NCBI GenBank assembly: GCA_027257055.1
Contig: JAPVLO010000008.1
Span: 18,290,001 to 18,354,000 of the forward strand
Origin: Cephalopachus bancanus
Lineage: Eukaryota; Chordata; Mammalia; Primates; Tarsiidae
Length of the DNA stretch: 64,000 nt
Reading direction: 5' to 3'
In this document: one piece after another, positions 23,761 through 36,662 of the stretch
How the letters are laid out: each line of letters starts with the position of its first letter
Numbering within the stretch: the stretch's first letter is position 1
The notes under the pieces: generated by a model
Database searches by the model: none
What the model was told of the DNA's origin: nothing
Seen by the model: only the letters and a program-made list of their open reading frames with translations
Position numbers and translations under genes: made by a program

Positions 23761-26700
23761 GCTCAGTTTTTCCTAACTGAGGGAGGGCATTGCATTTCCC
23801 CACTTTGTATTATTCCTAGAGCCTATCATGTCAGTCAATGTTGAAGTAATGTTTCAAGTGCAGCCATCTTAATCAGTTGCCACTTATTCTAAAAACAAAC
23901 ACATCGCCAGAAAAATGCTCGAAAGGCATCATTGAGTGACATTAAAGCATAAATCTAAAAGTCATTTTGTGTCCATCCCATTTGAAGGAGTTGTTTTAAG
24001 TTATTTTCTGTGGCATTTAGGTAAGTGGCAAAGGACAGGAGTGATGTGGAGGAGGCAGGTGTGTGAAAAATACTCAGTGACGTCTGTGCCTTACAAATAC
24101 ATGAATGTGATAAACTGAAATAGGGTTTTTTTATTCAAATGAGTACTTAGGGCTCATGATTCATCTTATTCATCCGGACACACATTGGGGAAGTGCTGTA
24201 AAAAAACTCAGTTCTCTTTCACATTCTTTCAAGTTAAACAAAGCCTGTCTGAGACAACAGTCATCTTTGGACACAGGCATTTTGGGAGCTGCTTATCTAT
24301 TCTCAGAGGAATAACCTTGGGCAGATGGAGAAACATGATAAAATGTGTTTCCATAGCTTTTTATTCAGTTTGTTTTTGCCTGTGCTTTTCTGACTGTTTC
24401 ATTCCAGGAGTGTCCAAAGCTCAACACACATATAGGCTCTCAAGGCATAGAGCTTCCAGTGACCTCACTGAGGTAGGGAATAGTTCCTACTTCAGTGTAG
24501 GGCAGTTTTCTACATTAAAAAATTATGTCAATAAGTTACTACCTAATGAAGTTCACCCCATTGGTTCTAGAAATTATCTTTGTGGAAAAAAAGACTTACT
24601 CCTCTACCTCAACAGCCTTTGAAATTCCAAAATACAATCTTCAAGCCTTCCTTACTTAGTTTCTGTCTTTCAGCACCCTTATGCATTCCACATATTGATT
24701 GGCATGGTCGGGAGAAGTCTGAATCTAGGACTTGCTCTGGATCTGAGGGCAGAGAGCTGAAGTGATGCAGCAGCTTTTCATAGGCCTTGCGGCAAAGAAA
24801 CACATAGAAAGCAAAGAGTTTATGTGGAGAAATACAAGAGTCATGCAGTGGCTCATCCACAATGAAATTATACACTGTCTTAATAGAAAGGCATCTTGCC
24901 AAAGTTTGAAGGCATAAGCTATTCCTAAAATGGTGTTGAACTATTATCTGGCAGCCACAGTGACAGAAATGGATGGAGTCCTGGAAACTATGAACATTCA
25001 CTCAGAGGAGAAACCTTACTTTTATTATTTTTGTTGTTGTGTATTTCTCTCTCTTCATTGTGAATTTATTTTGAATGCTCAAGAAATAGACTTCTGTTAA
25101 GTGTCCAGGCCAAAAATCCTTTTGAGTAGTATTTTAAAAACAAAACAAAACAAAAAACTTAAGTATCCATCTTTTCCAAAAATAGTCTGCAACTTATCAT
25201 GGGACCTGGCCCTTGGGAACATTGGTCTTTTAGATGGAATGAATTCACGTGGGAAAACATCTAGACAACTTTACCAGGAAAACAAAGGAAGGCAGCTACA
25301 CCTCCCTGCCTCAGCAAGTCTTCAAGTTTTACAAAAATACTTTGTAATTTAGTTATGAAAGGTCCTGACTATTTTTTTGACTACTCTTCTTAAGACAGAT
25401 TAAGATCTAGGGAAAACCAGCACTATTGTGAAAAAATAGAGAAGGTTCTTTATTTCCAGAAACTTCAGGAATTTTTGAAACTAGTGGCTACTAATTGCAC
25501 AATGGTAAAAGAGCAAATTTGAAATGCTTCTAGCCAAGGAATAGCAATTTCACCAAGAGGTAGGTGGTAGGTAAGGGAGGGCAGGACAGGGCTGGACAGG
25601 ATGCTCTAAATGGGAAGGATAAGAACAAGAGAAAGGTGGTCTGAGGGGCTAGTGGAGCACAAGCACCTGAGCATTATGCTAAAGCTCACAATATTTGGAA
25701 GTAGGAGCATCTGAAATTCCTAGGGCTATGGGGCAGCTACAAAAAGCAAAAAGTTGGCAGCTACAGCTATCTACATGGATACTAGGCCAAACAGAAGATG
25801 GATGTATAGAAAGCTGTTCACCATTTTCTTCTTTAAAAAAGTCTTTCTATTGACATATTTTGTTTCTTTTTAATTTCTTCTTCTCTCCCAATATATTCAC
25901 TTTTTATTATATTGATTTCAGCTTTCATGTTTCACAATCTATGTTTTCTTGAATTTTATTGAACACACAGCAGATGTGCCCTAAAATTTACTTCTATTTC
26001 CATTAGTGACTTTTTAATTTCAAAAATGAGTCCTTTCTTTGCATTTTGAGTGCTATGTTCTCCTCTGTCTTTACTGCTAAATCTGTTCATAGATTTTTGT
26101 TTGTTTCGTTTGTTTAGTTGTCCTTGAATAAAGAAAGGTGAATGTCAGCTGGGTATTTTTCCATAAACAGAGTAGGTAGATTATTCTAGGTTCCCTTCAC
26201 AGTCTTCCAGGATGTTGGTCAAATCTTCTGCTCATCTCATATAATGGTGGGATAGATATAAATTCCTAGTATCTCTCATGTGTCCAAAAGATGCATTATT
26301 TCTATGTCTTTTCTTCTCTGGATTTGTTGAAGCCACTTGGCTAGGGTTTTGCTTTCTATTTACAGCTTTCTGTTGGGTCAGAGCTTCACACTGAATACAT
26401 AAATGATAATGTGACAGCCTAATGTCTGCCTGGCACCACTGGTGACTACTTCAGGGAGAAGTGTTTGAACTGCTGATTCTCTGCAAATTGTGGCACAAAG
26501 CCTGGACTTTCCAGTGGAGCTGATTTTCAGTGCTACTGATCTGAAATGCTGAGTGGGATTCTGAGTGATGCTCTCTCTAGGACATCCCTCCTGCTCTGGC
26601 CTAGGGTCCTGGTCCCCTGATGGCAAGATGACATGAGGTTCTTCATGACTTGACTCCCTCAATACTGTGCTTTCCCAGTAGTAGGAATTGTTAAGATTAG

Positions 26701-28729
26701 TGGATATGGCCATTGCTAGCCATTGCCACCACCATTGCCTTGCTAGACTCTGGTGTGGTCATATGCTCTGTGAGCTATGGCTATCGCTATCCTTCCTGGT
26801 TTTGGCCCCCTTCCCTACCTTGGGAAGGTAAATCTCCTCTTTCTCTCTGTCTCTAATTTACTTTTTAAATAAACTGTATTTTCTACTCTAAAGAAAAGAG
26901 TAGTGGATATAAATCCATCACCATATAATCTTAATAATTCCAACTATTTTTAACTGACAATAATTAGTTTTTAGTTTGTCAAAGTGACATAGATGGTGTT
27001 TATGCTAATAGGATCTTAGTATAAACTAATAAATAAAATAAAATAAAATTTCTAATAGGAGCTTGTCTTAGGAAAAGAAGTGTCAGCTCATTTTTCATGT
27101 TTGGTTGTCCTTGTATTATTTTACTTCATCTGACACTTTTTTTCAGGAATCGCCCATTTTGTAAAGTTTGCTCATTTTTGTAAAGGTTGGCTTAATTAAA
27201 CATAGTTCATGAATCCATGATCCATTTAACTCAAGACCCACAAATCCACCTCCTTAGAAGGCCACTGTCCTAAAGCATGCCTTAAAGTTTTTGTTGTTGT
27301 TATTGTTTTGTTTTTCTGGAAGGGATAAGAATGATACACTTTGAACTTTGTTGCCTTCATATATTCATGGTAACTCTACTGGATAAAGATGTAAATATCT
27401 TGAATTTTGTCATATTATTCTTGAAAAGTGGTGCTGTTGTTATATTGCTTTCTGGTATCTGGCATGGTAGAAGTCTGTGACTAGCTTGAATTTTTGTTAC
27501 TTTGTAAGTAATGCTTTATTTTCTCAAAGATTTTCAAGTTCTTTTCTTTGTGCTTTGAAATAAAAAATTACAATAGCATATATTAGATGTTTTTATTTAT
27601 ATTTCTGGTTTTATTTGATCCCTTTTCATCTGCTTATATGAGTTTTACTTTGGCCTAGGAAAACTTACTTGATTAAAGTCGCTTCTTTTTAAAAAATTTC
27701 GTATGGAGCTCTATTTTAGGTAGATAAGATCTTCTGGTTCTTACTTCTATTTGTCTTATATTTTCTCTCATTGTTTTTTGTTTTGTCCTTTCCTCTTAGG
27801 ATCTGAGAATTGAGATGGGTCCTATTAGAGATTTGTATCAATTCCTGGTAGAATCTTTAAATGCCAAATGAAGGGAGACATTTTAGAAAGTTTAATTTTA
27901 TTTTCCTTTTGCTTTGCCAGTTAAAAGTCTAAACAGCCTGGGGGGTAGCTGGGCCCCTTGAGGCGAGAGTCAGAAATGGAGGCAGACTCAGCCAGGATTG
28001 TGTTTTGCTAAAGAGCTTCCAGTCCTTATTTGGAACAGCAGTCAGAGCTCACTGCTGCCATCTCCCCATTCTTTGGCAAGCTGGCTGCCTATGTGTGTAA
28101 GTGACTGGCAAGCCCTCCCATGTGCCAACTCCTTGTCTCGTGCTACCTCTGAAATCCAGACCACTTCTTAAGTGCTGCTAATGGAATCCACAAGACTGAA
28201 TCTCACCTCCAAGCCTTCAGAGGCCTCTGCTGATTTCTTTTGCATATTTTGCTTTTGCATGTTGGAGATTCATAAATCAGATAGAGAATACCCTTAGTCT
28301 ATTCCCATTTGTATTTTACATCACTGAAATTCCTGAAAATTTATTTTGTATTGTCAACTGCCTTGCCTACTTTTAAAGACTGATCCAGGATTTTGTCTCT
28401 CTCTCTCTCTCTTTTTTTTTTATCATTGGCCACATTTATGAAGATCAGAAGGGGCGTAGTTTATATTTCGCAGAGAAGTCAACCTATTTTCTCCTATTAG
28501 CTCAAGTCTGAGGATATTTTGAAGCTAGGAAGGTGGGAACAGATTGTATAAACCAGTGGGAAGTGGAAACTTGACAATGATCTTAAGAATCCTGCTATAA
28601 TTTTTCTCATTTGATTATCTGTGATGGTCAAGGTCACTGAATAATGACGACAATAATTATAACAATTAATTGCCCTTTTAACCAAAATATGAGTCACAAA
28701 ATCTAAATCAATTTCGTTTAATCTTTATG

Positions 28730-28860
28730 TCAACCTGGAAAATTTGGTGGTTGGCTCTCATTAAGATAACACTGAGACACTCAGAGAAGTTAAATAACTT
28801 ACCTAGTATCACACAACTAATATAATATGAAATGGGATTCAAACCCGTTTGTCTTCAAAG
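28730..28860 (-). mobile_element. MIR fragment, antisense
   Basis: GAGAAGTTAAATAACTTACC, TATCACACAACTAATA and GGGATTCAAACCCGTTTGTC follow the reversed MIR order. Confidence 0.7.
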
Positions 28861-29672
28861 TCTCTGTTCCTATCTTTGCTGGCTGTCCAACAGCCTGAAG
28901 AGTGGTCTGATCTCCAAATCTCTGTGGTATTTATAGTGTTCCCAATTGATGCATTTTGATAATCTATAGACATTTTATTACTCTCATATATACTAAGTCT
29001 TTCTCTTTGCAGATCATGTTCATATAAATAAGACAAGAATATGTTTTATCGTTTCTCTTATAATGTCTGGAACTCCTTGGTTTAAAATTCATTCGAATTG
29101 TCTTTTTTTAACTAGAGTATTTATCTTCTCTTAGAGGGATTATTCCTGTCTAGTAAATAGCTTGCCTTTATCTATTCCTTCTGTAACCTTTTATGGTTCT
29201 GTCAGTGGTATAAATCTTTTCTCTTGTCTTGGATCATCCCTGGTCCATGGGCTTCTGTTCTCTATGGCCAGTGCTGAACAAAGGGCCTTCATCAGTGCAG
29301 AATCTCAAGAGGTGTTTGATGATGTTGCTGCTGGCCAGTCTTTACTCCATACATCCAGTTTGAACAACAACCAAAAAAAGATAAACATTTGAGAGAAAGC
29401 AAAATAATTGGTAATTTAGAAACTCATAAAGATAAAAGGTAGCTAGAAGGTGTTGTCAGTGCCTGGTTGATGAGAAAAATTTTGTTCTTGCTTTACAATG
29501 GCAAAAATATGTGCATTTATTTTATAACTTGATCCTTTAGCCCGATAATTATTTTCCATTCAGATGTATTGAAATAAGTAAGAACATTCAGTGACCAGAA
29601 AATGTGTCACTATAGTAGTAGGATTATTTTTTGCTTCCTCTATTCTAATAAAATTATATCTTTTTTTCCTAG

Positions 29673-29786
29673 GTTACGATCCTTGGTCAAACAATTAGAG
29701 AGAGGGGAGGCTTCAGTAGTAGATCTCAAGAAAAATTTGGAATATGCAGCCACAGTGCTTGAATCTGTATACATTGATGAAACCAG
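29673..29786 (+). CDS. PDE1C: PDE1C internal coding exon A (N-terminal regulatory region)
   Basis: Internal coding exon of calcium/calmodulin-dependent phosphodiesterase 1C, a cytosolic enzyme that hydrolyses cAMP and cGMP. The 114 bp begin with the last base of an Arg codon, then read LRSLVKQLERGEASVVDLKK and continue through an alpha-helical stretch ending VYIDET plus two bases of Arg. This matches the mammalian PDE1C segment between the first calmodulin-binding site and the second regulatory segment as I recall it. The acceptor is a pyrimidine-rich tract ending TTTCCTAG; the donor is CAG|GTAAGC. Intron phase is 2 on both sides. The preceding exon, which should hold the start codon and first calmodulin site, was not found upstream in this window. 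The 'LEYAATVLESVYIDETR' wording separates PDE1C from PDE1A and PDE1B only moderately; the later exons settle the paralogue. Confidence 0.96.
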
Positions 29787-31333
29787 GTAAGCTAAAAATG
29801 ACAAGAGAGAGACTGATCAATATTCTGTTAAATGACTTTTCTGAAACTGTCCCCCATGACAGGTATGGGGTAGCATTCAAATTACTCATCTTGGAGCGTT
29901 AGTTTCCATAAATGGGATAGACTTGGACAAGTCACCTATTTTCTGTATCTCCTCATCTATAAGTATTAAATAAAACATATCTTGTACAGCCATTATGAAA
30001 ATGAAGTAAGTTGAAAAAATAATTTTTAAATATCTGGTAAGATTTTTAAAAATCAATTTTCACTGTAATTATTGCATATTGTTAGTATCAGTCTAAAAAT
30101 TACGTTTATGTTTTAATACACAAATCCCTCAATAAATGGAGGCTCTTGAAGTGATCGAGAAGCATTGTTCTCTTAAGCACCTAGTATTCTTTCTTCAGTC
30201 TTGTGTATGTTACTGATTTTCTTAGCAGACTTTTTCCACTTGAATTATCTAAAGTATTAAAGTGGTTTCAGTTTCTAACTGCGTTTGAAAGTAACAAAAT
30301 TGCTTTTCTTTTGAAAATGTTGAAATACTCACTCACTCACTCACTGAGTATACTCTGATTTCTCTTTAGAACAAATAAATCTTTTGCCTTTTACTAAAAA
30401 AAAAAAAGAAAATGTTGATTGTTGATTTTTTTTTCTAATTCAGACAGACTTTTCTGTCAGTATTTATGACATCTTACTTTACTTTGCCACATTCCAATCT
30501 GAAAGTATTTCGCTGTAATCTGAGGATTGTATGGTTTATTTATTTATTTATTTTGGTTACATGCTTGGTTTCCAGTTTAAAGAAATTCAATATCACAGTT
30601 TCTTCTAAATGTTATATTTCTTCCCCTTCTCCCTAATCAATAATGTCTACAGGATATAAGCCCCAAACACCTTTACATTGACACCAACTTTTACTACTTA
30701 TTTTTAGTCAGTCTCAATATAAAAACTACATTATTTTGAAAATTTTGCTTGAAGTTAGATATTTAAATTTCTGTAAAATTTTATCAAACTAGAAATAATA
30801 GCAATTGACATCACTTAGGATCATTACCTCAGAGGACTGGATTGCTGTGATTTGGGTAATGCTTTGCAAAGTCTTTAAGTGTCTATTTTTTTTTTTAAAC
30901 AAAAGTGTGCCATTGTGATCTGTTACAAAATAATTTAAGGTTTCCTGTGAATGCATTTTTAAATGGAAGGTTTAAATTCTACTCAACTTCCACAAGCTTT
31001 CTAGGAATAAAGATACTGGGTGCTTCTGGGGGCAATGGATCTTCCATGCATGGGGTCTGAGATGGAATATGTTTGACTCCTCTGATCCCTTTGTTCCTGT
31101 CCAGTCTAGTAGAGAGAGCCATTTTGAAACATCAGTGGTGGATAAGACCATCTGAAATACAAATGGCTAACTTTCACAAGCCTTACCTAAAAAATCCTGT
31201 GTGTTTTGTGGCCAATTTAATTTGGGTTATTTGTACCTATGTGCCCGTGAGACAGAGAGGAGCAGCTACTTTGAACAGAGAGCTCTAACTTCAGATTTAA
31301 TCCCATGGTCCTGGTTATGTTTCTTGTGTTCAG
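29787..31333 (+). other. PDE1C intron between exons A and B
   Basis: 1.55 kb intron, GT...AG, phase 2. It holds an old MIR-like stretch near its start, an (ACTC)n run near 30330, A-rich and TTTA-rich tracts near 30390 and 30535, and otherwise unremarkable AT-rich sequence. Confidence 0.9.
29880..30005 (+). mobile_element. MIR-like fragment
   Basis: GGACAAGTCACCTATTTTCTG, CTCCTCATCTATAAGTATTA and CAGCCATTATGAAAATGAAG fit the MIR core and tail loosely. Confidence 0.45.
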
Positions 31334-31516
31334 GCGACTCTTGGATACGGAGGATGAGCTCAGTGACATTCAGTCAGATTCTGTGCCTTCTGAGGTCCGA
31401 GACTGGCTGGCCTCCACCTTCACGCGGCAGATGGGCATGATGCTCAGGAGGAGTGAGGAGAAGCCCAGGTTCAAGAGCATCGTACATGCAGTACAGGCTG
31501 GCATATTTGTGGAGAG
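31334..31516 (+). CDS. PDE1C: PDE1C internal coding exon B (second calmodulin-binding/inhibitory region)
   Basis: Internal exon of 183 bp, phase 2 at both ends, joining exon A in frame through a split Arg codon. It reads RLLDTEDELSDIQSDSVPSE, then VRDWLASTFTRQ, then MGMMLRRSEEKPRFKSIVHA and ends GIFVE plus AG of Arg. In PDE1 enzymes this stretch contains the autoinhibitory segment and the second calmodulin-binding site, so it links calcium signals to catalytic activation; that role comes from family knowledge. The basic/hydrophobic run RRSEEKPRFKSIVHAVQ is visible. The acceptor is CTTGTGTTCAG and the donor GAG|GTAAAG. No stop, frameshift or missing residue is seen. The acidic DTEDELSDIQSD run may be a surface loop. 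Compared with the human protein as I remember it there are one or two conservative changes (SDS for SDA, SEE for SDE), which should be checked. Confidence 0.97.
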
Positions 31517-32456
31517 GTAAAGACGTCATTCACTGCCATTCAATGACCAAAGCAGCAAAAGGAATACCAATTGCCGATAACTGGTAACTTCACTTCGATG
31601 TAGTTTTGAGATCTTTATGAATACTGCCAATTGTGAGTAGAAACAGTTTTGAATGAGAAATGCCAAAAAACATATCTATTTTAATCTCTATTGCATTATT
31701 AGGGAAAGCTTTTTCCTTTGCTCAGAATTTTTTTTTTTTTGTTAACCAGAGAAGATTTAGTCTGAGTTCAGTCTTCAATTTTTAAAGAAGGAAATCTTCT
31801 AACCTCACCCTTTGAAATATGTGGATGGTGTCTACATTTGGAACAGATGGGATGCTTTGAGGTTGGCTGACCCAGGGAGAAGAGTTTATTTTAAAGGTTT
31901 GAGATCCCCATGACACTTCAATTTTGTTAGCCATTTTGCTTTGTGAAATTGAATTGTCCCCCCTTCCCCAGAAATAGATTCCAGAAATAGATATATTCTT
32001 CCTATAATCCTTATTGTGCAATTTCACATTTTAGAAATGCCATGGTGAGTTCAAAGTTCACCTGGGACATTTTTCTTTCTTGTTTTTGACAGTTCTAAAG
32101 AACAAGCTCTTCTAAGTGGGTTGCCCATAGGAGTTGTGCAGGTTAAAGTACTGCATACTGTCCATGTTGTACTTATAATTCACTCTGGAAGAAGAGGTGA
32201 CCCACTTAATAATTTAATTTCCAATCTGGGCACATAGAGTTAATATTTTCCTCAATAATTTGTGTGTTTGGGTTTGCTTTAATTTCTTTGGAATTTAACA
32301 CCTAGACCACTTGACTATGAAACATGTCAAAAAGGAATTTTAGGTTCCAGATGACAAGACTTCTCATTATTTGTCAATACCTGGTATAAGTGTGTGGACT
32401 TCTAAAAACCTTCTTTGTAGGATATCAGATTGCATTTTTCCCTTCTGACTCTGCAG
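31517..32456 (+). other. PDE1C intron between exons B and C
   Basis: 0.94 kb intron, GT...AG, phase 2. A T-rich tract sits near 31728. No transposon or other gene was recognised. Confidence 0.9.
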
Positions 32457-32523
32457 AATGTATAGACGGACATCAAACATGGTTGGACTGAGCTACCCAC
32501 CAGCTGTTATTGAAGCATTAAAG
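32457..32523 (+). CDS. PDE1C: PDE1C internal coding exon C
   Basis: Short 67 bp exon. One base completes the Arg codon from exon B, then 22 full codons read MYRRTSNMVGLSYPPAVIEA-LK. It enters in phase 2 and leaves in phase 0. The acceptor follows TTCTGACTCTGCAG and the donor is AAG|GTAATA. In PDE1 proteins this segment links the regulatory N-terminus to the start of the catalytic domain; the SYPPAVIEALKDVDKWSFDVF junction with the next exon is highly conserved in the family. It is too short for reliable detection alone, but the exact in-frame join to both neighbours makes it secure. Confidence 0.96.
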
Positions 32524-32864
32524 GTAATACCAATGAAAAGGTTTTACAGTGCTCATGACATCTCTTAAAAAGCAGAATTAAATTTGTTGTTTAAAAACAG
32601 GAGTCTTCACTTACATTTCTTTTCCCAGGTACTTCTGACTTTATTCTTTCATTATCTTTTTCATATCTGCTTTAACAATATCACTGTCTTTTCAGCTTTC
32701 ATCTTCCCAATTAAAAAAAAAATCAACCATTGTGTAGATTTTACTTTTTTCTACTCCTCTAGGGCAACTTAGGTTTTATATAGTGATCTAGGATTAGGAG
32801 ATTTATTTGACTTTGGCCATAGGAAATCAAATATGTTATGACTATAAATATTCAACATTAAGAG

Positions 32865-33012
32865 GCTCTTTGGTGATTGTAATTATAACATTATCTGATT
32901 ACCTACTCCGAGTCCATCTTGTACATGAAGAAACTAAAACTCAAAAAGATTTCTAAGAAAATACAGTTAATTATAGACAGAGCTAAGGTTTGATATCAGA
33001 GTTTCCAGTACA
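32865..33012 (-). mobile_element. MIR-like fragment, antisense
   Basis: ATGAAGAAACTAAAACTCAAA and AGACAGAGCTAAGGTTTGAT follow the reversed MIR order at high divergence. Confidence 0.45.
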
Positions 33013-34889
33013 TGGTAACTCTCAGAAACATTTTACTGCATAGATGTGTGGTCCCAGAGCCCTTGATCCTTCTGTATATCCTATTGTTTTCCCAAGATTC
33101 TTATTGAGCCCAATGTTCCGTGGGAAGTGCAGATATTTGAGTCTAAAGGGACTAAATACACAGAATTACTTCTAATCAGGCAAGCTTTTAGGATTGTACA
33201 GAATGTCTTTAAGAGCCCCAAAGTGTATACATTCCTGTAGGTAGGTGTTGATTGAGTTCCACTGTTCTGAGAGTGCTTGGTATGTGCTGAACCTGATTTG
33301 GCTTCCGGATTCCAAGGTAGAGCTGTCCTAGGGCCCAGACTCCCTGGGCTGGTGGGCATTGCTTGGTGTCTTCACATGGAGCTTGTTCATTTCCTCGGGG
33401 ACACTGTAGTGTTTCACCTTTGATAAAGCCATTTTTGGCTTTCTCTAAAACCTGAAAAATATATTATCTGATGATATTTTCAGAAGATAATTTACCTGTT
33501 CATGAAATTGGGGGTGGGAATGCTTTTTGATTAATGTCAAAAAAGAGCCCCTTGGGGCCATCTTGGTTATACATTCATATTCCTTTCTTTTGTCTCAGAG
33601 ACATTCAATAGCTGAATTTGAGAGACCGCATATATACAGATTCTCACTTCTTTTTCTGTTTCTACCTCTTCTGTCTCTTCTTAACTAATCTTAAGAGTAG
33701 GGTGGATACTCAGGACACAGCAAAGAGATGTGTTTTTTCTTACTTTTCTTTAAACCCCATTCGGATGCCTAATACATCATTGAAATGTACAGTGATATTT
33801 CCCATTTTCATTAGTGAAATCACTTCAGGAGATCTGATGTTTCATAACACCCACTTTGAAGTTGCATTGATTTTCATAATTGAACCTGAAACATTTAATG
33901 AAAGTCTTAGAAGCATTAAAAGCTTCTTTTGTCTTTAATCTCTTCCTTTACTATGAATATAAATACAAGTGGGTTTACTGGTATCAAGACATTTATTAAA
34001 ATGTTTCTTCCAAGTTAAAGCCTCTTTTCTGTGCAAAATAACTGAAAAAAATGTGGAACAACCTGTGATGTGCATGAATTGTTATCTTATACTCAGGGAA
34101 AATAAATTCTCAGATGCACACATGGGGAAAGGAACTTAGGTTATTCAGACAAGAAATAAGTACTAAATCTCAAAATTGCTACTTTTTTCCCACATGTATT
34201 GCTGATATGTATATCAAGGCTACAGCTGCAGTATCTCTCAGTCATGTTCCCTGTTTACCGGGGAAGTTCAAAGCTTTTTATGGTGTAATATTTTTCTACT
34301 TCCCCAAACTCTGGTTTTATTTGCAGTGAATTAGAGAGATCACAGAGATAGATTTTTTTCTTGCTTTATGTAGTACCTGTTAGGGAAAAAAAAAATTATT
34401 TCTACTTCATTGCCAGCAGTTCTTATGGAATCACTATTGTTTTCTTCTGTTACAGAAATTTCCCCCAGAGACTGAGAGAATACAATTCACTAAAATACCC
34501 ATTATGCTATTGTCATGTTAACCTTTGTGGTTAATGTAAGAAGATGACATAAAATGACATTTAAGTAAGAGAATAATTAACCTCTACCAGTCTCTAAATT
34601 TGAAATAGGTTGCATTATGTTCTTTTTATTTTTCCCATTCTCTCTCTCTCTATATATAAAAGCTTCTAATTTGAGATATCTTATCTCTAGTCTTCTAGGG
34701 TGAGCCTCTTGGAAATGTAGATGTGCGCTCTTCTTTGGAAGGGCATCTGTCGTGTGACTCAGGAAACAGTACCTTGGATAGACTCCAGTTTAAATTGGGA
34801 GGAAATGAGGAGGTACAGGCTTTCATTACGTTAGACTAACAGGAAATTCGTGCAGTTTCTCCACAGGAATTGTCCTTGGGCAAAATCTG

Positions 34890-35050
34890 GTAAAAGTGGA
34901 AGACTGGTTTAAGGCAGTTAAACTGGGAACTTGCTAAAAATGGGGATTCCAGACCCCATACCAGGTTTCTTTGGAGTGCTCTACCTGTGAGTCAGCATTT
35001 TTATGGAGCCCCCAAAGTGGTTCTGCAGAACATTAGAATTTAAGGATCAC
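34890..35050. mobile_element. MER5A-like hAT MITE relic
   Basis: GGGAACTTGCTAAAAATGGG, CCAGACCCCATACCAGG and GTGGTTCTGCAGAACATTAG resemble this ancient family. The assignment is tentative. Confidence 0.35.
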
Positions 35051-35469
35051 AGTTAAATTTTCCCTAAAATGAGGGGCCGAAAAGGAGCTCCATTTCACTG
35101 TCTCTATTTATTCATCCTTCTGTTTCTCTAAGTCCTGATATTAGAATAAATCTTGGCTTTTAACTATAATAATCTCTTTATGTCCAGATAGAGAGCCTTT
35201 CTTTCTTTTTTTCATTCTGAAGACTAGAATTAAAAATTGTCAGCTGGTACACAGTGTTTTTCAATCTACCAAATTGTCAGTGACCTTTTCTTAGGACTGA
35301 AAATCAGACAATATATGTGACTCATGGCAGTGCTGATTATAGTAACCAAGGTAAAGTTCTAGGTCTAGGGTTAACCTAAAATGGTCAAACAGTAGGCCCT
35401 AGTGGAATATTTCAGGGATGAGGTCTAGGTCACAGCACATATTCATTGAGTTTATAATTTCATCTGTCG

Positions 35470-35640
35470 GCAGTGAGGTTACCAGGGCATGTCAGTGGGG
35501 CTATTACCTGGTTCTGCTACTGTATGACATTAGACATTTCATTTAATCTCTTTAAGATTATCAGTTGTAAAACTGGAGAAAGTAACACCTACTTCTAGAA
35601 TTACACAAAGTCATGTTTAAATGAAGTAGTAGTCTCTACT
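35470..35640 (+). mobile_element. MIR fragment
   Basis: CCTGGTTCTGCTACTGTATGA, CATTTAATCTCTTTAAG and GTAAAACTGGAGAAAGTAAC follow the MIR core order. Confidence 0.55.
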
Positions 35641-36385
35641 GTTGACTAAGAAGAGTTGTGAGGCTTTGCAGATGTGTATAAATACTTCACACTGTGCCCA
35701 GCAAAGAAAATGTGCTCAGTACTCATGGCAAATTCTTTAATTATTTTAATGGAGGGGCAATTATTGAAGACTGAAGTGAGGTTACTGCTAAGTCTGGAAT
35801 TAAAGGAATTCAATTGAAATTCTTTTGAGAAAGTTTGGTTTTCTCTATACACAATTCCATTGTCTCTGAAAACTGTTTCTCTGGCATCTGTGAGAGAGAT
35901 ACTTGATGACCTTGAGATGAATTGATGGTTGGAATATTTGGAGAGGGATTTAATTGGAATAGATGGATTATGTTGGCATACAGTGAAGGCTAAGGTGAGA
36001 GTCACTCATGACAGCCAAGGTCTTTCCCAAGGTGCCATCTGACAACTTACATGTAGTCATCATGATCTCACATGGGTCTTTACTGTCAAGCTCAAGTCAA
36101 TGCATTTTATTTCTTTTTTATATAAGAACCAATATATTTTATTTTATTATGAACTTTATTATGCATTTTATTGATTTTTGTAAACAATGGTTTGACTTTT
36201 ATTCACATATAGTTGCCAGCAAAATTTTAACTTATTTATAAAAATATTTTTGCAGTTTTAACATTTTGTGCCTCTCATTTCTTACAAGTAAATCTCCACT
36301 ACAGAGGAGAAATTTTAGGAATTATATCACAAAGATTTGCTATTTTCTTTTATTTTTATTTCTTTATTTTTTATTTTTATTTTTT

Positions 36386-36662
36386 GAGCTAGAGTCTCAT
36401 TCTGTTGCCCAGACTGGAGTGCAGTGGCTGCTCCCGGCCACTGCAGCCTCTATCTGCTGGTCTCCGGCGATCCTTCTGCCTCAGCCTTCTGAGTAGGCGG
36501 AATTCAGGCACGCATTACCATGCCCGGCTGATTTCTTTATTTATTGTAGAGATGAGGTCTCGTCTAGTTGCCCAGGCGGGTCTCAGACCCGCAGACTCAG
36601 GCAATCCATTCACCTCAGCCTCCCAAAGCCCGGGATTACAGGCTGAACCACAGAGTCCGGCT
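36386..36662 (-). mobile_element. Dimeric Alu SINE, antisense
   Basis: Runs from GAGCTAGAGTCTCATTCTG to GAACCACAGAGTCCGGCT, directly next to an antisense L1 3' end. The hairpin region has one mismatch. The A-box region is mutated (GGCTGAACCA). Confidence 0.93.

Larger units (their letters stand above)
1..29672 (+). other. Long PDE1C intron (or gene-upstream region), repeat-rich
   Basis: At least 29.7 kb with no recognised coding exon. The first PDE1C exon here begins in phase 2, so another coding exon must lie upstream, but none encoding the N-terminal calmodulin site was found. Identified repeats are listed separately. Stretches in which I recognise no repeat or gene are roughly 180-2150, 2260-4690, 5930-6950, 7015-7600, 17970-18730, 19050-19690, 21470-21960, 22745-23075 and 23765-28720. 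These are AT-rich, with short ORFs that look like chance. Confidence 0.8.

Noticed and set aside
24185..25001. 145-residue + ORF and 130-residue minus ORF
   Set aside because: No recognised domain, no splice context for PDE1C, and composition like random AT-rich intron.
27940..28330. Less AT-rich intron block considered as a conserved enhancer near exon A
   Set aside because: Nothing in a single sequence supports conservation or function; it would need a multi-species alignment.
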